From assembly GCF_036711975.1 (NCBI RefSeq), contig NC_091968.1, positions 20,026,001 through 20,090,000 on the forward strand: a DNA stretch of 64,000 nucleotides, in the 5' to 3' direction. Shown piece after piece: positions 50,974-63,274 of the stretch. A program made the position numbers and the translations under genes. The DNA comes from Onthophagus taurus (Eukaryota; Arthropoda; Insecta; Coleoptera; Scarabaeidae). A model generated the notes under the pieces. The model searched no databases, was not told the origin of the DNA, and was given only the letters and a program-made list of their open reading frames with translations. Every line of letters starts with the position of its first letter. The first letter of the stretch is position 1.

Positions 50974-52470
50974 CATACTTAGAAAAATTGATATTTTGGC
51001 AGATCTTTTATATGCAGCGAACGATAATAAAATAAGTATTTTCATCATCATCATTGGCATGATAACCCCCTGTGAGTCGTAATAAGTTGCAAAATTAGCC
51101 ATAAGAAGAGACAGTTCTGTATTACTTTTTCTTTTGGACCCACTCAGGACCCACATCGTGAAACAATCAATAATCCCTGTGACGGTGCAGATGATTTAGA
51201 TGTTAGCTTTTTATGATTATCTTTTTTACAGTTTGGTTTTTAAGGAAGCAGATTGAATTTTTCTTTTCAATGGTGTAATTTCAATTCCTCGATCATCCTT
51301 GAAGTCTTCACCCTCCAAAACCCCAAGTCCAATTCTATTACTGTACAAAAGCGAATTTAGTCCCAAAACATTGATGTCAAAACTTCAACTTTGCTGCCGA
51401 TGATGCGATATGATAATTTAAAAAAATACGTGCTTCTGCCTCATACTTGTAACTATCAGAGACCGTTATCTTTCTATTTTGTCGTATGAACGAATTTGAA
51501 AACTTATATGCTGTTCTACATGAAGTGGAGGTATTTCATCGCGATTGGAATATATCCAGAATTATTTTGCAAATTACTTTTCCAAGTCTAATATGCTGCA
51601 GCTCTTTGCTGTACTTCCAGAACTGTAGGTAGTGTTTTTGCCAACGTTTCTTTAGCCATTTTGATACCAGTCAATACTCCTCGGATCATATTATCATATA
51701 TAGTCTTCCACACGGCGATCGGTTTTTATGATTCTGTCACTTTCCTACTGTAGTTGTAAAACGAACAAAGACGGGTTTGTAACAGCTAGTTCCCCATTGT
51801 AAAATGCTGGGATTCCTCACTCAGGGCGGCATTAAGGACCACACTTTACTGGCAAATTTACTTTACTGGTCATATATAAATACTCATTATTCTCTTATTT
51901 GTTGTGTTTCTAATATTAAGTACATATTTTTTCTAAGAAATGTTTTGAGGAGGCATGCATTGTCTACTTACAAAAGAGGGCGGAGAATAATTATATTCTT
52001 TAAAATTTTGTTATTCTATTATTTAGACATTCCTAAAAGTAATATTTTTTTCTAAGACTTTTATACTAGTTTTTATAATTAAATTTTAGTTGTTATAACT
52101 AAACTTTGGTTTTTAATTAAATTTTAGTTTAAAAAAAATTAAGTTCTACCCTGTCCTTGTATGACTGTCATAAGTCTTTTCAGGTACTCGAGGGGGCAAA
52201 AATCACCCCGGCTTTTATTTATGACTGTCATAAAAACCGATCTGGATGTGGAAGAGTATAGCTATTGTGACAGTATAGTTCATGGACAATACTGGATACT
52301 ACATGTAAAAGACTACATATTGCTAACGGAAGACTAAATCTTCCTTATAAAAAACTACCTAGATAGTATCTAGAAAAAAAATAGTATTCATTGTTTCCGT
52401 CAATAAAATATTCTAGATATTTTTATAATGTTTTTAAGTGTGGTATAACAGTAGATATCGAAGAGCAAGA
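50974..52470. other. Intronic repeat-derived sequence
   Basis: 51040-51245 shares text with 45200-45520. Two AT-rich blocks follow with no supported frame; an open frame at 51804-52055 resembles nothing known. AGACTAAAT/AGACTACATATTGC units of the minisatellite family appear at 52270-52350. Confidence 0.3.
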
Positions 52471-52479
52471 CGAACTTAT

Positions 52480-53695
52480 GATCTTTCTGATTTCTTCAAA
52501 TGGTTTTAATAATGCTATACACTTTTGAAGTAATTCCCAAAAGTAATTCCCAGGCATTACTCGACAGATTTTCAAAATTGATCATTGTATCAGCTAGGTA
52601 TAATGACACTGCTTGTTACTCTTTTGTTCTAAAAGACGGGATAACATATAATATGTTGAATTCTATCTTGTAGATACGTCTTGGATAAGTTGACGTTGTG
52701 GTAAATTGAGTTCTGACTACAAATTCTTAAGTTTTGTTTGAGCCAGTTCTGAATGCTTAAAATGGGTGACAATACGTCATGATTTCGTAAGAATTTGTGC
52801 AACATTAGTGCATTATTGATTACCAATTGCAACGTGTGTGTAAAACAGGGAACTCCTTTAAATATGGAGTCATTAATAGCTTTCACCACGTTTCTGCTGT
52901 TATCACGCACAATTGCATGAATTTTGTCCGTATTGATATCCCACAATGTCGGAATTTCTTCTAAACATTCTTTTATGTGTCAGCGGTATGAGATTCGGGG
53001 AAATGTTTCATATGAAGCACTGTGTCTCGGAATTTAAAATTATCATCCAACAGTGGACAGTAAAACTTAGAAAAGTTTGCAAATTATTGGTGTTTGTCCA
53101 TAAATCAGTAGTAACAGAAACAGCAACTGCAGTACCTATTGCGTTCTGAAGTTTAGATTTGATGTTTTCGTAAATAAAGGAGATGATGTTTTCTGCGAAA
53201 TACTTCCTACTTGGGATGTTGTATTTCGGTTTTAGTTGTTTCATTAATTTTTTAAAACCTACATTTTCCACTATAGACAGTGGCTGATAATCTAAAGCTA
53301 TCATCTCACCAATGGAAATACTTATATCTCTCGCTCTTGGACTGGCTAACCATATATGGTGCTATGGTTAGCCAGTCTAGTGAGTCCAAAAAACATAGAG
53401 GATCATACAGTATAGAGGATAGCGGTAGTTTCTGTGCTTGTAAATTTGAAGAAACGCTCGATGATGAAGGAGTTGAAATGCTCTTAATCACAGTCCTAAA
53501 TTGAGGTAACAATTCGCTATGTTTATGCTTAATATGATTTGTCATACTCGTGGTGTTTGCCGCTTTACCCTGTTCACTGCGCGAACTTAATGCCTGGCAC
53601 TGATTGCACTTTACTTTACTTAAATCATCTTCAATTTCATCAAATAATAGCCACACACGCGATTTCTTTCTGGACATTGTTAAGGTGCTCAAAAT
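52480..53695 (-). pseudogene. hAT transposase remnant with N-terminal BED zinc finger
   Basis: Minus-strand segments in order: SRVWLLFDEIEDDLSKVKCN and HIKHKHSE (BED finger with C..C and H....H spacing, 53692-53306); MIALDYQPLSIVENVGFKKL, IPSRKYFAENI and VSVTTDLWTN (53304-53008); then IVRDNSRNVVKAINDS and PCFTHTLQLVINNAL (52946-52629). All are diagnostic of ZBED-type hAT transposases. Frames change at about 53305 and 52950, and the C-terminal dimerisation region is not recognisable. No terminal repeats were found. Confidence 0.88.
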
Positions 53696-53779
53696 TCTCT
53701 TTATAAAAACAACATGTTACCACAAACACCTATATTACGAAATGGTCGATTTCGTTAGTCGGCCAAAATCGTAGTCGGC

Positions 53780-53965
53780 CCAACCTTACTGGATACTGAT
53801 AGCAGAAGTCTAGATACTGCTGGCAGAACTTTAGATACTGGTGACAGAAGAATAAATACTGCTTGCAGAAGACTAGATACTGCTAATAAAAGACTAAACA
53901 CTGTTTGCAGAAGGCTACTTAGTACTAATAGAAGATTAAATACTACTAATGGATTAGATGGCCTT
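53780..53965 (+). repeat. Degenerate minisatellite, AGACTAGATACTG family
   Basis: Seven or so units such as AGAAGTCTAGATACTGCTGG, GCAGAAGACTAGATACTGCT and AATAAAAGACTAAACACTG. Same family as 38451-38915. Confidence 0.7.
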
Positions 53966-54830
53966 TATGTAACACCTAATATTACTAGTAAGTATTATCA
54001 TCATCATCAGTGGCATGAAAATATTACTCCATCATTCTGTTCTGTTTCGCATCTTGCTTTTATAGTTGATGATATTGTCTTCTTACACCTAGTCCATATA
54101 TCTACTCTTGGGTCATACTTTAAACCTCTTTCTTATCGCCTCTTTCTTAATATTCTTGTGATTTTCTCCATTTCTCAGTCTTTCGACAACGCAAACAACC
54201 GATTTTTATAAATTTAGATCCTCATACAATGCATATTTTTCCAAGTCAGCGTCTTAGCCATTTACCATGTTCCATTATTAAAATTATGTATTGATACTTT
54301 GTTGTTCTTGTCAAAGTGACAGCTCTTAATTGGGTCATCAGACTTATTTGCCAGAAGACTTCTTTTAATCTCTTCGGCAGTGCGGTTATCCCAAGTCACT
54401 AGTGAGCCCAAGTATACAAAGGGCAGGTTTTATAGATGTCTTGTTGCATATATTTTCTTTTATTTGGGTTTTATTCAATTCTTTGCTCAGGTGAAAATCT
54501 TGAATATGAAAGATGTGTTATACTTTATGCATAATGATTTTGTTCTTGTTTGATGAATTAATACTGTTTTGACACTTATTTTGGCGCTGTTAATAAACAG
54601 TATCCACTCTTCTGGTCTATATAACGATGAAGTTTATGCAATTATGAGGAATTCGAATGAAACAACAAACTCTAATTGTTTATTATTAATACTCTATTTC
54701 CCCTCAAACAAAATATTTACAAAAAAACTCCAAACAAACGTTCTAAATTTTTTTTCTAGGTCACAACATCGTTTATATACATAAATACCTTCCACACGCT
54801 TACTTTAATATCCAATTATTACTCAGATCA
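53966..54830. other. Intronic repeat-derived sequence
   Basis: It begins with a TCATCATCATCATCAGTGGC text also found at LINE ends (46405, 51040). About 54330-54500 may be an antisense LINE fragment, but no motif is firm. 54560 onward is AT-rich with no gene. Confidence 0.3.
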
Positions 54831-54839
54831 GGTTTTTTA

Positions 54840-55343
54840 TTTAACACCTTCTTTATAAATTACCTTTATGACGTCGCCGCCGCCAACCACAAAACGCAGA
54901 TCCCATGACTGCGTTATCTGTTTGATCTAAAACCCAGTTCAAATTCGATGGTCAAACAAAATCCATTCCTTCCACCATCTCTTGTATAAATATAATAAAA
55001 ACGATCGCCTCGGAAATTTTTATTTTTTAAATATAAAACGTTCTTAACGCGCTGTAATCTACTCATTTATATTTTCTCGTAGCAATAAACTTTGTTGTAC
55101 ACGAGTTAATCGTTATTTATTGTAAGTATAATCCTGATAACGATCGAAATAAATATACTCGATACACAATTTAAAATCGGTTTAGTTTTGTAGTAAAATA
55201 TCTCTGATTCACAAACACTTTAGGTAGTTCGATTTTAAACAAATCGTTGGATTTTATCACAAAGTTTTGTGATATAATAATATTTTGTAGTGGAGTTTTT
55301 TTGTAAAAAGTGAACAAATTAAAAGTGCAATAATATTTTTGTG
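54840..55343 (+). promoter_or_regulatory. Candidate promoter and 5' untranslated region of gene X, third start
   Basis: This stretch is free of mobile elements, has locally higher GC (GACGTCGCCGCCGCCAACC at about 54870) and a TATAAA at 54985-54990. The ATG of the next exon lies about 350 bp downstream with no intervening acceptor needed. Promoter role is inferred. Confidence 0.4.
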
Positions 55344-55625
55344 ATGGCATCTTCAAAATTAAAATTACAAATTGGTGATAATCGAATGAATAAAGATGAA
55401 TTAAGTTTTGGTGAAAAGCATGTATATCCTTTAACGCCGGTCCCTCCTGGTGGAAATTCATCTTCGATAACTCCGGAAATTCCATCTTCCTCGGCTTCAT
55501 TTTGTTTATCAACACCACCCGAATCACCACTAACACTCCCACAAACGCCGGAAATTACATCTCAAACTCCTTCCGTTGGAACTGATGGTGATGAAACGGA
55601 GAAAATTTTGGTTATAGACGAAGAA
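55344..55625 (+). CDS. Alternative first exon of unrecognised gene X (Pro/Ser/Thr-rich)
   Basis: ATG at 55344 opens 94 codons: MASSKLKLQIGDNRMNKDEL, then GEKHVYPLTPVPPGG and a run of TP/SP motifs (TPEIPSS, TPPESPLTLPQTPEI), ending DETEKILVIDEE. The donor is AT|GTAAGT, leaving two bases of a codon, which is the same phase as 45073. Joined to 63913 it continues VPLRNVRRKSVTS. Multiple SP/TP sites suggest a disordered, proline-directed kinase target (inference). No domain is recognised. Confidence 0.65.
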
Positions 55626-55629
55626 ATGT

Positions 55630-56440
55630 AAGTTCTTTTTAATTGTTTTTAATTCTTTTTTAATAATAAATCATTTTAGCCGCGATATCTTAATCGCGTT
55701 TGATCTTATCGATGTAAGTAATGAGATAATTTTTTTGCGGATAAATTCAGTATTTACTTCTGATTAATTTGTTAAAGACCGTAAATTATAAATGCGTGTG
55801 TGTGAAAAATTGATTTATGGTGGTTATAAATATTATTTTGGGTGTGATCTCGTGATTATGTAAAAAAATGTGAGATATATATTAAAATATTTGTTTTATT
55901 ACGATCTAAAATAGATAAAATTTTTCAATAAAAAAAAATTTAATATTATTTCATTTATAAACATTCGATTTGCAACATGCACAGAATAGAAAGCATTGAG
56001 ATATGAGTCATAAATTAACGTTGGCATTAATAAACACTGAGAGGACAAATGAGTGTCATAACTCATAACCAAGCAGCTGATGATCCAACAATCATCTACT
56101 ATTATTATGTAATTAGAGATATTAAAATAAACAGAAAAGGATTAAGGAAATTTTCTTTTTAAATTTGGCGTAAAAATGATGAGGAATACGATGATTAACA
56201 TTAAGATTGAGAAAAATATTTTATACAGTTATACTTTAGTGTTAGTAAACCAAGAAGCTACAAATCCGGTATTATCTAGATACAAGAAGTCAAAGATATA
56301 CTTTGAAAACTGAAAATTCTCTAATTATCTAATGAATTGCTCAAATATAGAGAAAGAAAACTAACAGAAAATCAGCTCGCTCAGCTATCTACCACAGTGC
56401 TGTGCCAGTTAGAAAATAGATAAAACAATGAGATATTAGA
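55630..56440. other. Intronic AT-rich sequence
   Basis: No coding region or repeat family was recognised. Confidence 0.25.
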
Positions 56441-57660
56441 AAAGGCCGCTCAATAACAGACGCTACATCTGACAGAGATGTAAATCAATAACAAGATGTA
56501 AGCTGGTAGTCAACATCTTCACCGAACTATTTATGGAATTTTCATACTTAGGTGTGCACATCTCAAGCACTCACGATCCCGTAAAGGACTTGAGAAGCCC
56601 GATAAACTGAAAGTTCGCAACTTTATGCTGCTAACACGATACTGTTTGGCTAAGCAAATTCATGCGTATGGATAGCAAAGTATTCTAGACCTGCATCCTC
56701 TCAATACAAAACTAAGAGCATGATAAGAGTAGGACAATCTTTAAGACATTGTGGGATGAGGAAGACAGAATGCCAGATAACAGACAACCCGGAACCAGTT
56801 CACCAGGCAGACCTCCAAAGAGATGGAGAAACAGCTGGCAGCCAACTTCAGGTAGAAGAAGAACTAATTTTATTAGCTTGGTAATTTTCGTGAAAATGAC
56901 CTTATCATATGCACAAAATGAGGATCAGTTACAGAATGCTATAGTAGGAAATATTCCTCGAGCATTTTTCACCTAAACTATGGTAATCTAACGCAACTCA
57001 TTTTTTAGAGCATATCTGTATAACAACACAAGTTTTCATCTCTTGGTCTTACTTCATATACTACACATGCGCAAAGATGCTGGGGGGAAGATGGCTTGAA
57101 TGCTTAGAAAATTTTCATGGTAGAGTTGTGATCAGGTCAGCTTACAATTTATACAGACTATTATAGATTAAGATTATATCAGACAATTAAGAAATTATAA
57201 AAAAATTGTGATATCCCTATTTTGGGATTTTGGTATAACGCTTTGAACTTGTAGGTTAGGTTACCAACTTTTGAACGATTCATATATCTTTTGCGTAAAA
57301 TTAGATATGAGTCCAGTGCACCAGCTAACATTATAAACATAATATATAAATTAAACACTAACAACACGACTGAAGTAAGGTCTAGAGAAGAAGTAATCGC
57401 ACCACATGGCATCAAAAACTATAAGCACAGTGGTAGCAAGAGTAACAGTGAGATAACAAGTGGTAAGCTGGTATTCAACAACACTTCCATCGAACAAATC
57501 ATAGAACTTTCCTACTTCTGTTTGCACATCGCAAGCACTCACGTTCACGCAATGGACCTGATAAACCAGATCTATAATTTCAGGCTGCTTCAAGATACTG
57601 TTACCGTCTAGAGAGAGAGGGGAAGAAGAAGAAGATTGTGAACCATGTCATTCAGTAAAC
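56441..57660 (+). pseudogene. Non-LTR element C-terminal fragments, two partial copies
   Basis: The first copy (about 56500-56890) includes text for YLGVHISS-like residues and ends with MPDNRQPGTSSPGRPPKRWR, the common terminal block (GRP.KRW.d.W) of many insect LINEs. 57390-57610 repeats part of the first (AACAGTGAGATAACAAGTGG..., TTTCCTACTTCTGTTTGCAC...). Stops and frame changes disable both. Confidence 0.6.
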
Positions 57661-58600
57661 TAATATAGAGGTTTCCATGAGGAACGGTGCTTTATAGAAA
57701 AGCTAAATGCTGCCTAGTTTCTACGATCCTATAACAAAAGCGGTTAATTTATGGAATGCAGTAAATGGATGTTCAAATTTCAACAAGACTTTAGCTAGAA
57801 ACAGGTTATTATTACCAATTACAGCAATTAGTCGCCTTCCGTGGAAGGTACCCTTGCAAAGAATAGTTTCCTTCTAAACCAGGAATGGATGGAATAAAGA
57901 TTAGGATACAATTAGGATTGCCAAATACATATACATCGAGAGACATAAGAGATCACCCTGAAAGCGTGTTATCTTAGATATGATAAAAAGAGACTTGAAG
58001 TATCATGATCAGGGAGAAACGTGACAACTAATAAACTTGCTTACCATTTTTGGACTTCTTTACTTTAAGATAATCTACGTTCATATAATAAATAAATTGC
58101 TCTATAGAGCAATTTTATTGATACTTATTAAAATTTTTTTTATGTGCGCAGTTCACTATCATACATTTCCTTCTTTTGTATCTGAACAATACAACTTCTT
58201 CCTATCGTAAAAAAGCGACAAAAGGCTGCTTTTTTATAGTTATATGAAATTTTATATGATAAATTTTATCGCAAGCTCTAGTATTCTCTTATACTAATGT
58301 ATTCTGGTCTAAATTGTTGCAATGCATCTCGAGAAGGATTTATTTTCAATATTTCTTTAATTATGTAATGAAATAATTGCACCTTGAGAGCTTTAATTAC
58401 CTCAATTATTACTTTTGTAGTAAAGCGTTAAATTTTGCCTAAAAAAAAAGAAATGAAAAATTGTGATAATTTTCATGCATCACAACATATAGGCAGTATA
58501 CATAGAGACCATTTACCTAAAAATATTACGCAGGAAGAAGATGATAAAGGGCGCAGTGGGACGCAGTGACGCTTGATATTTATTCATAAAAAGAAACTCC
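57661..58600. other. Intronic sequence without recognised features
   Basis: AT-rich, with scattered fragments of unknown origin. No frame, tandem unit or terminal repeat could be supported. Confidence 0.25.
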
Positions 58601-58609
58601 GATCAACGT

Positions 58610-59630
58610 GGAAAATTTTGCAAGTCCAGGTAGGCTTAATCGCGGACTTGCTTAATAAACTAGTCTCGTTAATTGCAGATCAAGTTGGGAATACATTTGC
58701 CTACTTTTGAATTTAACGTACTCATCCTTCTGTCTAACATGATGCTTCCAGTTCAGTCTGCCTTCACGGTGGAGACCCAGATATTTTGTTGATTTTGCTT
58801 CAGAAATAGGACATCCTCGATACTGTTATGATGCTTTTTATTCGCCGCAACGCAAAATTGACGTTGATTTCAAACTATTAAGCTGTATTTTCCAATCCCT
58901 AGTTCGTTTATGAATTTTGTTAACTAAATGTCCCAAGTACAGCATCTTTTGGAATTTGAATATCTGCGGTATACAGTAGATAAAGAAATGATCCTAAAAC
59001 ACTGCCTTGGGGAACTCCAGCCAAGATCGGTTTGAATGTTAACTATCATGTGATCTGTTCTGATCTTTCAGAAAAGTATGATTCCAGTAATTGACAGTAA
59101 TATCGCGGCAACTTTATGCCAAACTTGAACACATGTTCGCAGTGCCACATCTTGTCAAACGCGTGTTCTAGAAAATTACAGGACAGTATTTTTGCTCTTC
59201 AAATGCATTCTCAATAACGATTGTCATTCTATGTACTTAATCTATTGTAGGATGACGATTACCAAATCCAAATTGGATTTGTCAGGTTTTTGGAGCATAA
59301 TTATCTATGTCGTCTTAAAACATTGCGGGTCATGATTCAGTCTCAAGCAGGCTTTAAAAAAGTATTTGAAATATCTTTCGAAGCATCTTTAATTAAAGTC
59401 TTTAATTTGTTTGTTTGAAGGTTGAATTTTCTTTTATCTGCGGTGTTTCTGAAACTATGCCATATTCTTTTTGCTTTCTAGACTTTTCTTTTACTGCGGC
59501 AGTAACCACCTTTGCAGCTGGTCGAATTAGTTTTATAAGATTTTGAGTCTGAACCGCAATGTCATCTTTATTTTTTAGTCTTGCGATTAAACTACTTAGG
59601 TATTCTAGTCTTACTTGTCCTAATCAGTAT
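58610..59630 (-). pseudogene. Jockey-like reverse transcriptase remnant
   Basis: The minus strand in order gives: EHAFDKMWHCEHVFKFGIKL then LPRYYCQLLESYFSE (about 59165-59050), [20 protein letters not shown] (about 59020-58960), and GLHREGRLNWKHHVRQKDEY then QMYSQL (about 58800-58690). These match the [20 protein letters not shown] and KYLG..LD.RL.W..H blocks of Jockey-clade elements. Several frame shifts and stops are present. Confidence 0.75.
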
Positions 59631-59639
59631 ATTTGCTAG

Positions 59640-62400
59640 TAAGATTTTATTTCATTGCCTTTTTGATGATTGGCGCACTTAGGGTTAATAAAAGTTGGGT
59701 GTGATCAGGTGTTAATTCATATAGGTAGTCTTTCAGTTTTGAGTTGACTTGTTGTCCAGTTTGGTGGGCAATAATATTTTGTATTTTCCCATGTAGTTGT
59801 CCATAAGATTCACTCCACCTATATCTTTGTTGAAAGTGATGGAATAAAACTGCTTGGATAAAACACATTAATAATCAATCCATAAACTATAAGTCATAAA
59901 AGATTGTCCCTTATCATTGGTTATTACCAATTTAGAGCACTAAAACTGATTAATTTTCGGAGTATTACGTCTTTGACATGATTATAGGTAATAAATTAAA
60001 GACTGAAAGTGATGGAATAAAACTGCTTTAGAAAAAAGCATTAATAATCAACCCATACACCAGAATCTATAAAAAATGTTCCTCTATCATTGATTATTAC
60101 GAACTTAGAGCATCAAAAATGACTAATTTTTAGAGTTTTACGTTTTTGACATGATTGTAAGTAATAAATAAGAGACTGCAAGTGATAGAGTGAAACTGTT
60201 TGAATAAAAAAACATTAACAATTAACCCATAAACTATAATCCATAAAAAATTTTGCCCTATGATTGTTTATTACCAACTTAGGGCACTAAAATTGATGAA
60301 TATTTGGAGTATTACGTTTTTGACCTGATTATAGGTAATAAATTTAAGACAAAAACTGATGGGGTAAAACTTTTGTGATAAAAACCATTCATAATCAATC
60401 CATAACAGATTTTTTCCTATCATTGGCAATGGCCAACTTAGACCACTAAAACTGATGAATTTTGCAATTTTATGGTTTTGACATTATTATAGGTAATATA
60501 TTAAAAACTAAAAATGATGGAGTGAAATGATTTAGATAGAAAAATTTCATAATGAACCTAAAAATTGTAATCCATAAAAAATTTGTCCTTATCATTGGTT
60601 ATTACCAACTTGGAAAACAAAAACTGATAAATTTTCAAAATTTTGCGTTTCTAACATTCTTATAGATAATAAGTTACGACCTAAAGATGATGGAGTGAAA
60701 TAGTTTAGATAAAAAACATTCATAATCAACTCAAAAATTATAGTCCATAACAAGGTCCGTTGAGTAAACATACTGTATAAGGTTATCCAACTCCCTATGA
60801 ACGCTGTTGTTATGAACGTATCCCCTCCGCAAAGGCCCACAGACAAAGGCCTTGTTGTGACGTCATTGGAAGAATTGCCATTTCTGTTTTCATTTATATA
60901 CGTAAACCAACAGAAACTCTTTATTTCTTGAATTTAATAACACTTTTTTAATTTTTAAATAATTATTAACATAAATATTATTATAATATTTTATTAAATT
61001 TATATTATATCATATTATGTTATATTTTTCCTCCAATGATGTCACGTTTCCCACCTCACCCCGCCAACGTCAAGTTGTTCGAGTTGGATAACCTTATAAC
61101 CAATACTCAACGGACCTTGAGTCCATAAGAGATTTGTCTCTATCATTGGTTATTACCAACCTAGGGAACTAATATTGAAGAATTTTCAGGGTTTCGCGAT
61201 TTTAACACTATTATAGGTAATAAATTAAAAACTGAAAGTGATGGACTGAAATGATTTAGATAAAAAACATTAATAATCAACTCATAAATTATAATCCATA
61301 AAAAATTCGTCCTTATCATTAATTGTTACCAACCTAGGAAACAAAAACTGATGAATTTACAGAATTTTACATTTCTAACATTATTATAGATAATAAGTTT
61401 CGACCTCAAGATGATGGACTGAAATAGTTTAGATGAAAATCATTCGTAATCAACTCAAAAATTATAGTCCATAAGAGATTTGTCTCTATCATTGGTTATT
61501 ACCAACCTAGGGAATTAATATTAAAGAATTTTCAGAGTTTCGCGATTTTAACACTATTATAGGTAAGAAATTAAAGACTGAAAGTGATGGAGTAAAATGA
61601 TTTAGATAAAAAACATTAATAATCAACTCATAAATTATAATCCATAAAAAATTTGTACTTGTCATTAGCTATTACCAACCTAGGAAACAAAAACTGATGA
61701 ATTAACAGAATTTTGCATTTCTCACTTTATTATAGATAATAAGTTACGGCCTAAAGATGATGGAGTGAAATAATTTATATGAAAAACATTCATAAATAAC
61801 TCAAAAATTATAATCCATAAGAGATTTGTCTCTGTCATTGGTTATTACCAACCTAAGGAACTAATATTGAAGAATTTTCAGGGTTTCGCGATTTTAACTC
61901 TATTATAACTACTAAATTAAAGACTGAAAGTGATGGAGTGAAGTGTTTTAGATAAAAAACATTAATAATCAACTCATAAATTATAATCTATGAACAATTT
62001 GTCCTTATCATTGGTTATTACCAAGCTAGGAAACAAATACTGATGAATTTTCAGAATTTTACATTTCTAATATTGTTATAGATAATAAGTTACGGCCTAA
62101 AGATGGTGGAATGAAATAGTTTATATGAAAAACATTCATAAATAACTCAAAAATTATAATCCATAAAAGATTTGTCCCCGTCATTGTTTATTACCAACCT
62201 AGGGAGCTAATATTGAAAAATTTTCAAGGTTTCGCGATTTTAACACTATTATAGGTAATAAATTAAAAACTGAAAGTAATGGAGTGAAATGATTTAGATA
62301 AAAAACATTAATAATCAACTCATAAATTATAATCCATAAACAATTTGTCCTTATCATTGCTTATTACCAACCTAGGAAACAAAAACTGATGAATTTCTGG
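59640..62400. repeat. Satellite array B, about 173-bp unit, dimeric in its right half
   Basis: ATTGGTTATTACCAAC-type landmarks recur at 61145, 61317, 61491, 61664, 61837, 62010, 62183 and 62356 (spacing 172-174) and, less regularly, from 59920 to 60600. From 61145 on, two unit types alternate strictly. Type 1 carries AATATTGAAGAATTTTCAGG and TTTCGCGATTTTAACACTAT; type 2 carries AAAAACTGATGAATTT and ACATTTCTAACATT. The higher-order unit is therefore about 346 bp. A MITE interrupts the array at 60751-61119. The leftmost 200 bp hold a minus-strand open frame (59868-59647) whose start overlaps the satellite. Confidence 0.93.
60751..61119. mobile_element. MITE with about 40-bp inverted repeats and a 9-bp duplication (Mutator-like)
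   Basis: The element starts CAAGGTCCGTTGAGTA and ends TACTCAACGGACCTTG; inverted pairing extends through TATAAGGTTATCCAACTC. AGTCCATAA is duplicated exactly at 60742-60750 and 61120-61128, and uninterrupted satellite units carry it once. A 9-bp duplication is typical of Mutator-like elements. The 369-bp element has an AT-rich core and no coding frame. Confidence 0.9.
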
Positions 62401-62631
62401 ACAGTCCTTAAGAAGTGTTCTCCATTTTTTTGCTATATGAGCCTAATATCGGTTGCAGTAACACGGCCTTTCTGGTCATGGAAGATGGCATATTCAGCTG
62501 ATGATAAGTTAGATATTGCTCGAAATCGGTCCCCAGATAAAATAAGACAAAAAAGTTGCACCTATAAGATATTTTTTATTTTTTGCTTAAATTTTAAAAA
62601 TTAAATGGTTGTTGAGTTTATTTAATTTTCT
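62401..62631. other. Spacer between satellite B and the DM9 gene
   Basis: About 230 bp. TTTATT at 62616-62621 (AATAAA on the minus strand) is the likely polyadenylation signal of the DM9 gene. An open frame at 62389-62604 on the plus strand is not supported. Confidence 0.45.
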
Positions 62632-63274
62632 TCATAAATTTATTTTACATACAACTAACATTTCAAAATTTTTTACTCGTTCGTAACTCCCATTAATACT
62701 CCATACGCTTAAAGCTTTAAAATTTCGCAAATCCACTTTGCTTACTTTCCACATATTTTCATGGAAAACTCTCCCAATGTACCACCGATAATTACCAGCA
62801 TCTTGATATCCACCAGGAACTAATTTACAATACTCAGAAGGAATTAAATTCCCCTCATAAAAAAATTTCTCCATGTTAACAGTAACCCATTTCAAAACTC
62901 TAGATGAACATAATATCTAAACAAAAAATCATAAAATATTTATAATTTTGTAAATTCTTTTTACTTTAACATCATCTTTGGTTTCAAATTTTCCAACATA
63001 TTCACCAATAAACGTTTGATTTTGGGAGTATATAGAACCAGGAATTAAGGTGCATTTTTGAAATTTTTGTCCTATATAAAGTCCATAAGCTGCTGTTACT
63101 GCATCCGGGGGGATTGAAGCATCATAATCTCTCCAATAATAATCATAATCTTAATAAAATTAATTAAATTAATAAAAAATAATTAAAATAAGAAAGAAAT
63201 TTACCGGAATTAGATTGTATCCCACATAAAAATATGGTTAATATAAAAATTTCAATTACAAAATTATGCTTCAT
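62632..63274 (-). CDS. Secreted two-repeat DM9 (DUF3421) protein, three exons, complete
   Basis: Minus-strand exons 63274-63205, 63149-62965 and 62916-62632 join in phase to give 179 residues. The first exon is a signal peptide (MKHNFVIEIFILTIFLCGIQ). The mature part has two DM9 repeats. The first: YWRDYDASIPPDAVTAAYG, LYIGQKF, LIPGSIYSQNQTFIGEYVGK. The second: WVTVNMEKFFYEGNLIPSEY, WYIGRVFHEN, VWSINGSYERVKNFEMLVVC. W...G.IP, YIGR and the closing yeVL pattern define the family. DM9 proteins of invertebrates are mostly linked to recognition or stress roles, but the job of this one is unknown. The gene lies antisense inside an intron of gene X, next to satellite B. Confidence 0.9.
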
